NCBI RefSeq assembly: GCF_023065955.2
Contig: NW_026623056.1
Location: 87,171,256-87,235,255, forward strand
Direction: 5' to 3'
Source: Ursus arctos
Lineage: Eukaryota; Chordata; Mammalia; Carnivora; Ursidae
DNA length: 64,000 nt
In this document: piece after piece, positions 45,321-56,353 of the stretch
Layout of the letters: the number at the start of each line of letters is the position of its first letter
Position numbering within the stretch: the first letter of the stretch is position 1
Translations under genes and position numbers: made by a program
Notes under the pieces: model-generated
Database searches by the model: none
What the model was told of the DNA's origin: nothing
The model's input: only the letters and a program-made list of their open reading frames with translations

Positions 45321-45419
45321 GTTTGATATCTCTTATTAGACATTGTTATTTTTTAAATTTTTCCTTTCCATTTCTTAAAAGCACTAACATCTGTACCTTA
45401 ATGTTTGGTTGTATGTTAA

Positions 45420-45640
45420 ATTACTTTCTTATAATTGATTCCTAGGAGTGTAAGTATTGGGTTACAGAGTTTGGAAGATTTTAAGGCCCTTGGTACAACT
45501 TTTCAGAAAGCTTTTTGTTAATATGTACCAGTTTACACTTACTAGCATTACATGAATGTGTGTCTTTTAATATATCTTTGTGAGCATTGAGTATTATAGT
45601 TAAAAATAACTTTCTAATTCAGCTGGCAAAAAGAAGAATC
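45420..45640 (-). mobile_element. L1 LINE fragment (continuation)
   Basis: TAATTGATTCCTAGGAGTGT, GTTACAGAGTTTGGAAGATT, TACCAGTTTACACTTACTAG: the complement of L1 ORF2-end DNA, continuing 44935-45177. Confidence 0.6.
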
Positions 45641-45726
45641 TCCTATTTTAGGAAGTACAAAAGTAATAGTGTATACTCAGTGGAGGAAAGAGTTCCAAGT
45701 GCTTCCAAAAAGTATAATAAAGTAAG

Positions 45727-45847
45727 TGGTGCCTGGCTGGCACACTCAGAAGAGCATGGGACTCTTGATCTCGGGGTGGTGAGTTCAAGCCCCCAAGTGT
45801 AGAGATTACTTAAATAAATAAAACTTAAACAAAGAAAAAAGAAATGC
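45727..45847 (+). mobile_element. Short tRNA-like CAN SINE
   Basis: GGTGCCTGGCTGGCACACTC, GACTCTTGATCTCGGGGTGG, GTAGAGATTACTTAAATAAA. Target duplication ATAAAGTAAG at 45717-45726 and 45848-45857. Confidence 0.92.
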
Positions 45848-45889
45848 ATAAAGTAAGCAACAAACCTAATAGTTTGGTAGATATTGTCC

Positions 45890-46100
45890 CTCCAGGATTA
45901 TTTCTTTCTAGCAAATCATGTCTAGTTAATGCCTGTAAAGCATTTGCACACATTTGCTTACCAGTTTTTTGTCCCACCTGGTCTGACAGTTCCTCAAGAT
46001 CAGAGGGCTGTGGCTTATCTTTCTTGTGTGCCCTGTGTCTGTGTAGCAGGGTTCCTGGGACGTAAAGGTGGCTCATTGAATCCTTGCAGAAAGAATAATT
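45890..46100 (+). repeat. L2 3' end
   Basis: TGACAGTTCCTCAAGATCAG, GTGCCCTGTGTCTGTGTAGC, CGTAAAGGTGGCTCATTGAA. L2 terminal pattern. Confidence 0.55.
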
Positions 46101-47166
46101 TTTGCCATCCTGATCCCTAAAAATATCTTACTGTGAATGTCTGCTCTAATAAATTTCTTAAAATGGTTTTAAGACTTCCACATTATTTTCTCCTTCATTT
46201 TCCTTTTATATTTCATATTTTTATTATTTCAGCTTCTAATTTCTAAGTGGAAGCAATTAATGATTACATCCTGTATATATCACATAGGAGAACATATGAT
46301 ATATATGGAAATGATGGGAAACCCAAGGTTAGCCACATTGCAAAGTTGTATTTCTTAGTCCTTAGTGCCTTTATTCTAAAGTGAAAGCAAATAAATTCAT
46401 ATTTGTTAATTTTAGATTTTAGGGATACTTACTAAAGGTACCTCCAAAAGAATGTTTGAGCTCTGAGAAGATGAAAGCAGGACACAGTTTTTTGAATCTC
46501 TACAGTTTTCTCTAAAAACAGAGTAGCTAGAACAGCAAAACCAAAAACTCATGTTCAGCTACCTTACAAGATTGGGCAAACGGTATCCCCACAAACCCTA
46601 ATATAAGCGGGTGGGAACAAATCTCCAATAACTACAAGACCTGCATGATGTCATCATTTGTACAGAAGGATGCAGAAGGAAGCAGCAGGCTATCTGAAAG
46701 GTCTGAGAACAGGAGGACCTCAAGATAGCCAACAAAAACTCCCTGAAAAGTGTGTCAGGCAAGTTTGAGAACAGCAGCAGAGACTAAGATGTTTCTCAAT
46801 TCCCAGGATACAAAGGGTGCACAGGAGTTCTTTGGGGTCAGAGCCATCTGGTCCCTATGAACTTTCAAAGCCAGCTAAAGCTCCCTTGGCCAAAGCCCCA
46901 CACTTAAGGAGACACTGCTGGGAATAGAATCCACATTAAGCGGGATGGAGGCAGTGGAGGCAAAGGGAAAAAGGTCAGATGAAGTGGGAGAAGGTGAGCT
47001 CACAGGAGATCTCATTTATGAGGCTGTATTTCAGTACCCTTCATAAAAATAGAAAAGGCCTGTTACTAATGACAGAAAAGCTAGCTCTTCCAGTTTTCTA
47101 AAAGTTTTTTATTTTTTATGAAAATGAGCAACAGACAAGGATGATAGTCAAATTTCCCACAGAGGG

Positions 47167-47361
47167 TTTTTTTGTTTTGTTTTTTTGAGAGAGAGAGAGT
47201 GAGTGCGTGAGAGAGCACAAGCAAGGGGAGCTACAGAGGGAGACGGAGAAGCATGCTTCCTGCTAAGCAGGGAGCCTGACATGGGGCTCCATCTCAGAAC
47301 CCTGCGATCATGACCTGAGCCAAAGGCAGATGCTTAACCAACCGAGCCACCCAGGTGCCCC
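47167..47361 (-). mobile_element. CAN-type SINE
   Basis: TTTTTTTGTTTTGTTTTTTT tail, GGAGACGGAGAAGCATGCTT, ACCGAGCCACCCAGGTGCCC. Duplication TCCCACAGAG / TCCCACAAAG at 47155 and 47362. Confidence 0.92.
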
Positions 47362-47520
47362 TCCCACAAAGTTTTTGTAAGAAGAAAGGAATAAAGAGCG
47401 GAATAATAATCATGTAGATAGTGAAAGTGTGCCAGAAAGAAATGTCCATGAAACTAGTGAAAACTATAACCTAATGTTTCATAACAAACCCAAGCAAATT
47501 TAGAAAGTGATATAAATACG

Positions 47521-47724
47521 AGGGTCGCCTGGGTAGCGCAGTTGTTAAGCGTCTGCCTTTGGCTCAGGGTGTGATCCCGGCGATCTGGGATCGAGCCCCA
47601 CATCAGGCTCTTCCGCTGGGAGCCTGCTTCCTCCTCTCCCACTCCCCCTGCTTGTGTTCCCTCTCTCTCTGGCTGTCTCTCTGTCAAATAAATAAATAAA
47701 ATCTTAAAAAAAAAAAAAAAAAAA
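47521..47724 (+). mobile_element. Young CAN-type SINE
   Basis: GGTCGCCTGGGTAGCGCAGT, TCCGCTGGGAGCCTGCTTCC, AAATAAATAAATAAAATCTT and about 19 A. Target duplication GAAAGTGATA(T/C)AAATACG at 47503-47520 and 47725-47742 with one mismatch. Confidence 0.96.
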
Positions 47725-48169
47725 GAAAGTGATACAAATACGAAAGAGCAACATAAATCTGAATAGGGAAGTCTTAGAAATGTGGTGATAACTGAGGAAA
47801 GAGAAATTTTTTAAAAAGTCACTAATAAAATGAAACTAATAAAATCTAGAAGGAACACGAGAGTGAAAAAGCACAATAGAGAATCTTAGAGAAACTGAAG
47901 AGAAATAGGAAAAAAAATTTAAAAGGAATTGAAGAAAAATAAAGAACCATCTAGAAAAAGATGACAGTTATTAAAGACAGTAAAGTTTCAACTATGGAGT
48001 AATAAGAGATCCTGAGGAAGAACCAAAGCAGTGAAAAATAAGTACTAATAATTATAATTGAAGTAAATTTCCTGAAATGAAAAAAAGATCTGCCACCACT
48101 TTTGGAAAGGGCACGTTGTATACTTGTGTAAATAGATCCAGAAATGACCAATAGGCAGACATATTCTTT

Positions 48170-48378
48170 TTTTTTTTTTAAGATTTTATTTATTTATTTG
48201 ACAGAGAGAGAGAGAGAGAGAGAGAGCCAGCGAGAGAGGGAACACAAGCAGGGGGAGTGGGAGAGGAAGAAGCAGGTTCCCATTGGAGAAGCCTGATGTG
48301 GGGCTCGATCCCAGAATGCTGGGATCACGCCCTGAACCAAAGGCAGATGCTTAACGACTGAGACACCCAGGCGCCCCA
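48170..48378 (-). mobile_element. Young CAN-type SINE with (GA)n
   Basis: AAGATTTTATTTATTTATTT, an expanded (AG)n of about ten units, CCAGCGAGAGAGGGAACACA, GACTGAGACACCCAGGCGCC. Target duplication GCAGAC(A/G)TATTCTTT at 48155-48169 and 48379-48393. Confidence 0.96.
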
Positions 48379-48880
48379 GCAGACGTATTCTTTAAAAATT
48401 ACTGGACTTGAAAGAAAAGAAGAATCTTGGGGTATCTAGGCAAAGACCCAAGTCATTATTAGGGGGAAAGAATATTAGATTATCTGATTTTGATAGCAAC
48501 ACTTTATACCAGAAGCAATGGAGTAACACCTAGTATTCTCAAGGAAAACAAGAGAGAGCCTGGAGTTTTATATCCAGCTAAATTGACTAAAGTATAAAAA
48601 CAGACAAACTGTTAGGAACACAGGTATGAAGTTGGGGAACTTTTGTTTCTTTGAACACTTCTTGAGGAATCTACTAGAGAGTAAGCTTTGGCAACCAGGA
48701 AGACTGCAGGGACATGGATATAAGGGAAGTGTCACACAGATGCTGGTGGAACTTACACTGAGTGATGATATGTGCAGGTGTAATGTATAATGCCTGTACT
48801 CTCTGCAGTGAGGGTGCAGTACCAATAACCAGGAAAATAAAAGCAGAAGAAAGTTGCTGTTCGCTTCATAGTTATTAATG

Positions 48881-49252
48881 GGGAGTGAAAGGATATTAAT
48901 TCAAATCAGATTCTTGGAGAAGAGGAAGGTAGAGGGGAAAAAGTTACTAATTAAATTTCTGTGATGTTTTTAAGTAGGGGAATCAGTAGGGCATACTTCT
49001 TCACTTTAAGACGTAATGAAAAGAAAGGAAAATAGAAGGGATTTGGGCGTATGATATAAATACATTAATACCGAACTAACCATCAGAACAAAGCACAAGC
49101 TCCAACTCTCAGTTTCTTCCTCTGGAGAATAGGAAGCATAATGATGGTAATAATACCTCATAATACATGGAGTGCAGGTTGCGTACATTGCACTTTTTAT
49201 TATTAGTATTATCTCCCCATCCAATTATTACCATACTATCTATGCACATTTT
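48881..49252. other. Unassigned, with a MIR-like core
   Basis: About 49100-49225 reads as a MIR (TCTCAGTTTCTTCCTCTGGA, GATGGTAATAATACCTCATA) in plus sense. The rest shows nothing recognisable. Confidence 0.4.
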
Positions 49253-49268
49253 GGGCTTGCATTTTCTT

Positions 49269-49459
49269 TTCCTTTCTTTTCCTCTCTTTTCTTTTTAAGA
49301 TTTAGTTATTTATTTGACACAGAGCGAGAGAGCACAAGCAAGGGGAGCAGCAGAGGGAGAGGGAGAAGCAGGTGATGAGGAGCTCCATCCCAGGACTCTG
49401 GGATCATGACCTGAGCCGAAGGCAGATGCTTAACCAACTGAGCCACCCAGGCACCCCAG
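49269..49459 (-). mobile_element. CAN-type SINE with exact target duplication
   Basis: TTTTTAAGATTTAGTTATTT, GGGATCATGACCTGAGCCGA, AACTGAGCCACCCAGGCACC; a segment of the body is deleted. Perfect 16-bp duplication GGGCTTGCATTTTCTT at 49253-49268 and 49460-49475. Confidence 0.96.
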
Positions 49460-49475
49460 GGGCTTGCATTTTCTT

Positions 49476-49979
49476 AAATTTCTCCTGTATTTGAGAAATT
49501 GACATGTCTTCTCAAATTATGTGTTAATGTCTCAAATTTTATATTATGCTTGTATTATCAGAGTTACAGTCAATTCAAATTTATATCTCATTTACGTAAT
49601 TTAAAATTTGTGTTGAAGGGCTGTTTTATTTATTAGGCATTAGGATTATGCAACTTTGTGGCCTACCATTTGGACTCAGAATTAGGCAGAGAGCATTTCC
49701 AGGAGCAGGTTAGTAGGGAAAAAATGTGATGGTTAAAGGTTTTTTTTTTTCTTCTGGGAACCAAGTTAGCTCAAAATAAACATTTTGGTTTTTCATAGTT
49801 ATGAAATGATTATATGACATCCATTTTTATCTGAATATAGTAGAAAGATATCTTATTGTAGTTATGCAGATCTGTTGTTCAAAGATAACTGAAATACTTA
49901 AGCTCTTTTTTTCCCCATTAATATGAGACATGTTCATAATGTTTTTCTTTCTTTGAGAGTAGGGACTTTTCCAAACCCT
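49476..49979. other. Unassigned sequence
   Basis: No gene or recognised repeat. Confidence 0.35.
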
Positions 49980-50616
49980 CATCTTTTTTATAAGTTATGT
50001 GTGCATGTGTGCTTGCATGCATACACAACTATTCTATGAAATATAATTTATGCACCATAAAATTTATGCATTTTATGAGTAAATTTTGAGTTTTTATGGA
50101 ACTCACATAGTTGTGCAGTTATCACCACCACAATCAAGTTTACCTATTTTTACTTAGAAATAAATCAAGTTCAGATAGAACTTCTATAAAGAAGAAAGTG
50201 AAAATCACCAGTAATCCTTTCACATTCAGGTAATAATCATTGTAATTTTTGGTATATATATATATATTGTCTGTTACTTTATGTGCGTATGGCTCCTTCA
50301 GACCATTTTTAAGAAATAAAATTGGGGTCATATTTTACTTACTTTATATAGTTTTCAAAATTTAAACATTTCTCATCGTTAATATTCTTTTATAGTATTT
50401 TTAATGGCTAATTAGTATTCTACAAATCAGTTACTATTTAACCTACTCCCCATTGTTGCTAATTCATAAATAATGTTTAAGTGAACATTATTGTGTAGTC
50501 TTTGTGTTCCTCTTTGATTTATTGCCTTAGGTCAATTCCTCAAAGTTGCAGTTGTTGAATTAAAGGATATGTACGTTTTTACAGACTTTTGATACATATT
50601 TTCAAATATCTTTTTA
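49980..50616 (-). mobile_element. L1 LINE 3' region
   Basis: GTGCAGTTATCACCACCACA, ATCAAGTTTACC, later ATTGCCTTAGGTCAATTCCT, GTTGAATTAAAGGATATGTA: an old L1 3' end complement. It continues past the SINE to about 51090. Confidence 0.65.
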
Positions 50617-50807
50617 TTTTTTTTTTTAAAGATTTTATTTATTTATTTCAGAGAGAGTGAGTCCAAGCATGAGCAGGGGGAGGGGCAGAGGTGGAAGCAG
50701 ACTCCCCGCTGAGCAGAGAGCCTGACCTGGGGCTTGATCCCAGGACCCCTGGATCATGACCTGAACTGAAGGCAGATACTTAATTGACTGAGCCACCCAG
50801 GCGCCCC
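50617..50807 (-). mobile_element. CAN-type SINE with exact target duplication
   Basis: Poly-T, AAAGATTTTATTTATTTATT, CTGAGCAGAGAGCCTGACCT, GAGCCACCCAGGCGCCCC. Perfect 15-bp duplication TCAAATATCTTTTTA at 50602-50616 and 50808-50822. Confidence 0.96.
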
Positions 50808-51090
50808 TCAAATATCTTTTTAAAGTACAATTTATGCTTCTATCAGCTATACATCAGAATTTTCCCATACTCTAAAATCCTGGGTATTTAAAAAATGTTT
50901 GCCAGTTTGATAGATACAACAACTTAATATTTAATTTGTATTTGTTTGCATATTAGTGAGACTGAATATGTTCCATATTATTCATATGTTCTGTGCGTTT
51001 CCTTTTACTGTTCTTTGCTGGTATTTCTCTTAGTGTTGTTGTTTTTTTTAATTTGTAAGAGTTCCTTATTGAATCCTTACTATAATGCCA
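50808..51090 (-). mobile_element. L1 LINE 3' region (continuation)
   Basis: TTTAAAAAATGTTTGCCAGT, GAGACTGAATATGTTCCATA and TTTAATTTGTAAGAGTTCCT continue the L1 at 49980-50616. Confidence 0.6.
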
Positions 51091-51110
51091 GGAACTGTTC
51101 TAAGCAATTT

Positions 51111-51290
51111 TTTAAAAAGATTTTATTTATTTATTGGAGAGAGAGTGAGCGAGTGAGAGAACGAGCAGAGGGATAGGGAGAAGCAGACTCCCTGTTGAGC
51201 AGGGAGCCTGATGCATGGCTCAACCCAGGACTCTGGGATGGTGACCTGAGCCCAAGGCAGACACCTAACCGACTGAGCCACTGAGGGACT
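51111..51290 (-). mobile_element. CAN-type SINE
   Basis: AAAAAGATTTTATTTATTTA, GCAGACTCCCTGTTGAGCAG, CGACTGAGCCACTGAGGGAC (head end altered). A short GCAATTT repeat is seen at both edges. Confidence 0.9.
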
Positions 51291-51437
51291 TGCAATTTAC
51301 ATTTTTTAACTCATTAACTCTTCATGGTAACTTTGAGATAGGCATGACGGTTAACCCAGCCAGAGATGAGGTCGCCTGCCCAGGTCACAAAGCTAGTATG
51401 GATGGAGGTAGGATGCAAACCAGGAGCCTGATTCCAG

Positions 51438-51661
51438 ACTTCTTTTTCCTTTTTCTTTTTCTTTTTCTTTTTTTTAAGATTTTATTTATTTATTGGACAG
51501 AGAGAGACACAGCGAGAGAGGGAACACCAGCAGGGGGAGTGGGAGAGGGAGAAGCAGGCTTCCCGCTGAGCAGGGAGTCCAATGTGGGGCTTGATCCAAG
51601 GACCCTAGGATCATGACCTGAGCCGAAGGCAGACGCTTAATGACTGAGCCACCCAGGTGCC
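51438..51661 (-). mobile_element. CAN-type SINE
   Basis: T/C-rich tail, GATTTTATTTATTTATTGGA, ACCAGCAGGGGGAGTGGGAG, CTGAGCCACCCAGGTGCCCC. Target duplication CCTGATTCCAG at 51427-51437 and 51662-51672. Confidence 0.95.
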
Positions 51662-51952
51662 CCTGATTCCAGGCTCTTAACCAGTATATTCCTGCTTACT
51701 TACTGCTAGTAATACATTTTCCAGTTTGCGTTTTTAATTTTTAATTAAATTTAAAATTGTTTTTACAGTATCGTTTTATACAGGATTTTAAAGTTTCTGC
51801 ATGGAGAAACTACATATTATTTATTAGTGTAACACCTGGGACATAATAGATTCTCAAATGTTTGTTGAAGAAATGAGAATAAAGCTATTAATAATCTGCT
51901 GGTGGTGACCTTTTATTTTCTGTATTTCCTCTTTTAAAAGGATTCCCAGGGG

Positions 51953-52147
51953 GGCGCCTGGGTGGCACAGCGGTTAAGCGTCTGCCTTCGGCTCAGGGCA
52001 TGATCCCGGCATTCTGGGATCGAGCCCCACATCGGGCTTCTCCACTGGGAGCCTGCTTCTTCCTCTCCCACTCCCCCTGCTTGTGTTCCCTCTCTCACTG
52101 GCTGTCTCTCTCTGTCAAATAAATAAATAAAATCTGAAAAAAAAAAT
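51953..52147 (+). mobile_element. Young CAN-type SINE with exact 17-bp target duplication
   Basis: GCGCCTGGGTGGCACAGCGG, TCCACTGGGAGCCTGCTTCT, AAATAAATAAATAAAATCTG and poly-A. Perfect duplication AAAAGGATTCCCAGGGG at 51936-51952 and 52148-52164. One of the best-preserved copies here. Confidence 0.97.
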
Positions 52148-52164
52148 AAAAGGATTCCCAGGGG

Positions 52165-53112
52165 CTTCATAAATAATTTACTCTTTGGTTTTGATAAAAT
52201 ATGATAAGCTTATCTGTATTAGCTTTTTTGGAAAGTATGGGAGTAACTGCTGCTTTAAAAAGGAACATGTGTTCTTAAGCAAGTGTGAATTGTGAAAATG
52301 TATTATTGACAGTGATTTGAATTATGGGTTCAAGTGAAATAAAATACGTGTTTTGGTTCTAGGAATAATTTGATGGAGTTGGTTTTTGTAGTTTTAGAAA
52401 ATGGGTAGATTTGGCCATTGTTTCAAAAGATTTTTGAATAATAAATTTTGATTTACTTTTAAGAAGTAAAATCCTTTAAAAGGAAAGCCCCAATTAAGAA
52501 AGCTGAAGTAAAAAGTTACTGCTGTTTTAGGTTTAGATAGTGTAGATCAGTTCCTCCAAAGGTATAACTGAAGATTTTACTTTTTTGTAACAGGTTTTTT
52601 TCTCCCTTTTCCTTTGGTGGTTGACATCAGGCTACTTTGTGGTCTTTATTTAAGTTTGATCAAGACCTGTGTATCCTTCACGCTGATCTTTTAAAAAAAA
52701 GTGTAGCGATCTCGTTAAATGGAGCTGTGTTAGGGATTAGATTAGGGAGAAACACAAATTTATCTGCATTTTTACACACCATCCACAAAATATACTACGT
52801 GGAATCAAGTACTCAGTAAGCAGACACTTGAAAATGTAATCATTTATCTTGCTAATACAAACCTAGATCTGCTTCCTATAAAGTTATAAAAGCTAAAAAA
52901 AAAAAAAAACGTGTTGGTGCTTGCTGTTTCTCTAATCTGCTCGTTACAACCAGCCTTCTTTCCTCCTTCTGGAAGTAGTATTTTCCAGGCTACGTTCAGT
53001 TGACATGTTAAATTCATGTTTGTACTTCTCTATTTTATGCTTTAATTATTCAATTTACATGTGTATGGTAGTAAAATTTACTTTATTATCTCACTCCTTA
53101 GTGGTAAAATCC
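52165..53112. other. Unassigned sequence
   Basis: No gene I can support. A 60-codon frame at 52637-52819 opens with TTG and has no acceptor-bordered exon structure. A 14-A run lies at about 52896. Confidence 0.35.
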
Positions 53113-53297
53113 TTTTTTTTTTTTGAGAGGGAGCGAGTGCATTGGGGAGGGGCAGAGGGTGAGGGAGAGAGAATCTTAAGCAGGCTTCATGCCCAGCTCA
53201 GAGCCCGACGTGGGGCTCTGTTTCACGACCCTGAGATCATGACCGGGGCTGAAACCAAGAGCCTGATGCTTAACTGACTGAGCCACCCAAGCACTCC
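53113..53297 (-). mobile_element. CAN-type SINE, older
   Basis: Poly-T, GAGAGGGAGCGAGTGCATTG, CCCTGAGATCATGACCGGGG, CTGAGCCACCCAAGCACTCC. Confidence 0.88.
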
Positions 53298-54805
53298 TAA
53301 AATTGCTTTTAATCTTAATTTTTTAAATTACTCCTGTCACTTTAAATATAGTAATGTGTTTATAGCTGTTTTATTTATTTTTTAATTTACTAATGACTGT
53401 CCTCTGAGAAAGTTGAAATCAAATAGTTCTCTATACTACTTCTCTTCCTGCCAATTTCTGTTCCTCTTTTAAAGTTTTTTCTGTTGATTATTATTAAAAT
53501 TTTATAAAATTGATTGAAACCTGTCTTTCTTGACCTATCACTTTTAGACAGTTTCTCTTGATTTCCCAAGATATGCAGTCAGAGTTTTAGTACCTTCTAT
53601 AGTTCTTCCTACCTCAGACTTTACCTTTCAGTTACTTTTACATTGTGTGTACAAAAGTATATGCACTTACCACCTTTCCTTAACTGTAATTGAATTCCAT
53701 GTATTGTTTTGAGATTCTTTTGAATATTGAAAACCAAAAACTACTGGAAAACCACATAGTCTGTTAGGACCTGTAGAGAGGGAGATGTAATACTGTGTCA
53801 TTAAGTTTGTTCCACTCATAGGAGAAATGTTAACCTTGGGACTGAAGTGTAGTGTTGCAATGTGATGGTTTTGAGAAATGATTTAATTGTATGGTATTGT
53901 ATGAGTTGATATGCATTCAACTTTCACTAGTAAGTCCTTTAAAAGTGTCAGATGCAGAGTAATTGTTTATGACACTTGTCACCTTTGGTCTATGCATGAC
54001 CCTTTTATTACAGTATTCTAATAATAAATACCCATGAGCTCCTATTGCCTAATTCAAGAGCCTGAACTTCGTCTGCCACTATTAGCTTCTCTCCCAAGTG
54101 AGAGGACTCAGTGAGTGTAAATTGGGGTCCTGGCAGGAAGGTTCTCATTCTTCCGATGCCAGGTTGGAGGGGTCCTAGTGAGCAGTGCGGACTGCTGCTG
54201 TTGCCTGTCTAGCCCTTCCTAGGCACGTGGCTTAGCATCCTCACAGGGCATTCTCTGGCTTTTGCCTGGGGGTGACTGTGTTTCAGTGGCTGCAGTGACT
54301 GCAGTGGGTACTTCTTACAGCCATTAGGAGAGGACTGACTGTACAGCAGATAGCTCTCTAGTAAATCCAGCCAACTTCTGCCCCTTCTTCTACTCCAGTT
54401 TTCCTTTCTCCCCCCGAACGGCACCTGCCACTTCTGCTGTGGTTCCTGGTGCCAGCTTTGAGCTGTAGGTCTGGCATTCCTTTGATGATTGATCTGATTG
54501 CATTAGGTCTTTTGTCTTGAAGAAATCTGTTGGAATCTTTGGTTCACTGTTAAGTCCCTATCCTATGCTTCAATTAATTGATTTTATTTATGTGACTCTT
54601 GACTGTTTTGGTGGATATTAATGGATAATATGAATAAGTATGGTTAGTCTCTTTAGTGCTCTAGATTTTCTTTTTTTAGAAGCACCTCTTCTCCCACATC
54701 AGGAAACTCAGCTTCTAGGTATGGTGTTGGTTCCTTTTCTTGCTGGTGGTCTAAAAGGATTTTTTCAAGCACTACTCCAACTCTGTTTACTAGTGAATTC
54801 TCGTA
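53298..54805. other. Unassigned sequence
   Basis: No clear gene or repeat. 54060-54480 is GC-richer (CACGTGGCTTAGCATCCTCA, CCTTTCTCCCCCCGAACGGC) and may be an old LTR or LINE 5' part. Open frames there have no exon borders. Confidence 0.35.
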
Positions 54806-55100
54806 GCAGAGTTGACCCTTGAATGATGCAGTTGAAAATCCAAGCATAACTTTTGATTCCGCAAGAACTTAACTAATAGCCTCCTGTTGACCAGAAGCCT
54901 TACAGATAATATAAACAGTCAATGACCACGTATTTTCTATGTTGTTTGTATTATATATTGTATTTTTAAAATTAGAGAAAGAAAATGTTACTAAGAAAAC
55001 CATAAGAGAAAATACATTTACAATACTCTACTGTATGTATTTAAAAAAATATGTAAATGGACTCGTGTAGTTCAAACCCATGTTGTTCAGAGGTCAACTG
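54806..55100. mobile_element. Tigger-like (Tc1/mariner) MITE, second copy
   Basis: Left end GCAGAGTTGACCCTTGAA and right end complement of CAGTTGACCTCTGAACAA, with TA on both sides (54804-54805, 55101-55102). Shares GAACTTAACTAATAGCCTCC and AGAAGCCTTACAGATAATAT with the copy at 8271. Confidence 0.78.
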
Positions 55101-55431
55101 TATACATTAAGAAGTATGTGGCCTTTCTGGTCTCAGTAAAACTTTCCTGCTTTTTACCACTTAAAGTTGTATACTGGAAGTGTGGCACTTAAAGTTGTCC
55201 GTGTGAGAAGCAGCTCTGTTGAAAGTCAGCACCTGTATTTCAGTTTCTGCCTTTGTGACTTTTGATGATTTGGGCTCTGTTTGGAAGCTCTTTTTTCTCT
55301 GTCTTTGATGTCACATGTTTTACCTCCCCATGGACAGACAAATGGCCTCTCTTTGTTACCTCAATTTTTGGAGGATGGCTGCTTATCTCTTTGAGGTGCT
55401 TCCCACCCAAGACTCTTGAAAGTGATCTTTT
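55101..55431. other. Unassigned sequence
   Basis: No gene. Opposing 73-74 codon frames overlap at 55240-55486 and reach into the SINE. Confidence 0.35.
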
Positions 55432-55536
55432 GGGGGGTACCTGGCTGGCTTGGAAGAGCATACAACTCTTGATCTTGGGGTCGTGAGTTCGAGCCCCATG
55501 TTGGGTGCAGAGATTACTAAAAATAAGTAAGCTTTA
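55432..55536 (+). mobile_element. Short tRNA-like CAN SINE
   Basis: GGGGGGTACCTGGCTGGCTT, GACTCTTGATCTTGGGGTCG, GTGAGTTCGAGCCCC (B box), GCAGAGATTACTAAAAATAA. Its tail received the SINE that follows. Confidence 0.92.
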
Positions 55537-55731
55537 GGGGCACCTGGGTGGCTCAGCTGTTAAGTGTCTGCCTGCAGCTCAGGTCATGATCCCAGTAGGA
55601 TTCTGCCCCGCATTGGGCAGCCTGCTCGGTGGGAAGCCTGCTTCTCCCTCTCACACTCCCCTTGCTTGTGTTCCCTTTCTCACTGTCTCGCTCTGTCAAA
55701 TAAATAAATAAAATCTTTAAAATACATAAAT
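55537..55731 (+). mobile_element. CAN-type SINE inserted in the previous SINE's tail
   Basis: GGGGCACCTGGGTGGCTCAG, GGTGGGAAGCCTGCTTCTCC, AAATAAATAAATAAAATCTT. The flanks AATAAGTAAGCTTA (55522-55535) and AATAAATAAGCTTA (55732-55745) form its target duplication. Confidence 0.93.
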
Positions 55732-55876
55732 AAATAAATAAGCTTAAGAAAAAGGTGAATTTTTCATAATGTTTGTTTTTTAAGTCAGACTAAATATACT
55801 CCCTAAATGTCTTAAATCTGTCCTTTTATTTCATACGATATGGAAATTGACAAGTAAATATTTAATGCAGTTTAAG

Positions 55877-56073
55877 GTGGGTGGTACCTGGCTGACTCAG
55901 TCAGTTAAGTGTCTGCCTTCAGCTCAGGTCATGATCCCAGGGTCCTGGGATCCAGCCACACATCAGGCTCCCTGCTCGGTGGGGAGCCTGCTTCTCCCTC
56001 TCCCTCTGCCTGCCGATCTCCTTGCTTGTGCTCTCTCTCTCTCTCTGTCAAATAAACAAAATCTTTAAAAAAA
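55877..56073 (+). mobile_element. CAN-type SINE with exact target duplication
   Basis: GGTACCTGGCTGACTCAGTC, TCGGTGGGGAGCCTGCTTCT, TGTCAAATAAACAAAATCTT. Perfect 14-bp duplication TAATGCAGTTTAAG at 55863-55876 and 56074-56087. Confidence 0.95.
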
Positions 56074-56353
56074 TAATGCAGTTTAAGATGAAGGCACTTA
56101 AGAAAATAAAGAAACTTTCAGTTTTATTGCCTTGATAAGCTCAAGACAAAATGGGTTTTTAACCCCCAAGTTAATTTGCAGGAATCTTTTTTTGTTTTAG
56201 CAATATGCATTAATTATGATAACATTTAACTAAATAAAGGCTTGATCAGTCAATTTTTACATTTCCACAATACCTGGATAAGGGAGCAAAAATATATTTA
56301 ATACACAACAGCAAGTATTGTTAATGTTCTAGGTGTCTTTTTTATTTCCCCAG

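Larger units (their letters stand above)
46440..48880 (+). mobile_element. HAL1/L1-lineage LINE, interrupted by three SINEs
   Basis: A-rich text typical of 5' and ORF1 parts of HAL1/L1: GAAACTGAAGAGAAATAGGA, AGAAGCAATGGAGTAACACC, GGAGTTTTATATCCAGCTAA (the 'ILYPAKL' region of ORF1p). SINEs sit at 47167-47361, 47521-47724 and 48170-48378. All frames broken; outer limits approximate. Confidence 0.55.

Noticed and set aside
52637..52819. 60-codon frame with fairly even composition
   Set aside because: It starts at TTG, not ATG, and has no splice acceptor at its edge and no known similarity.
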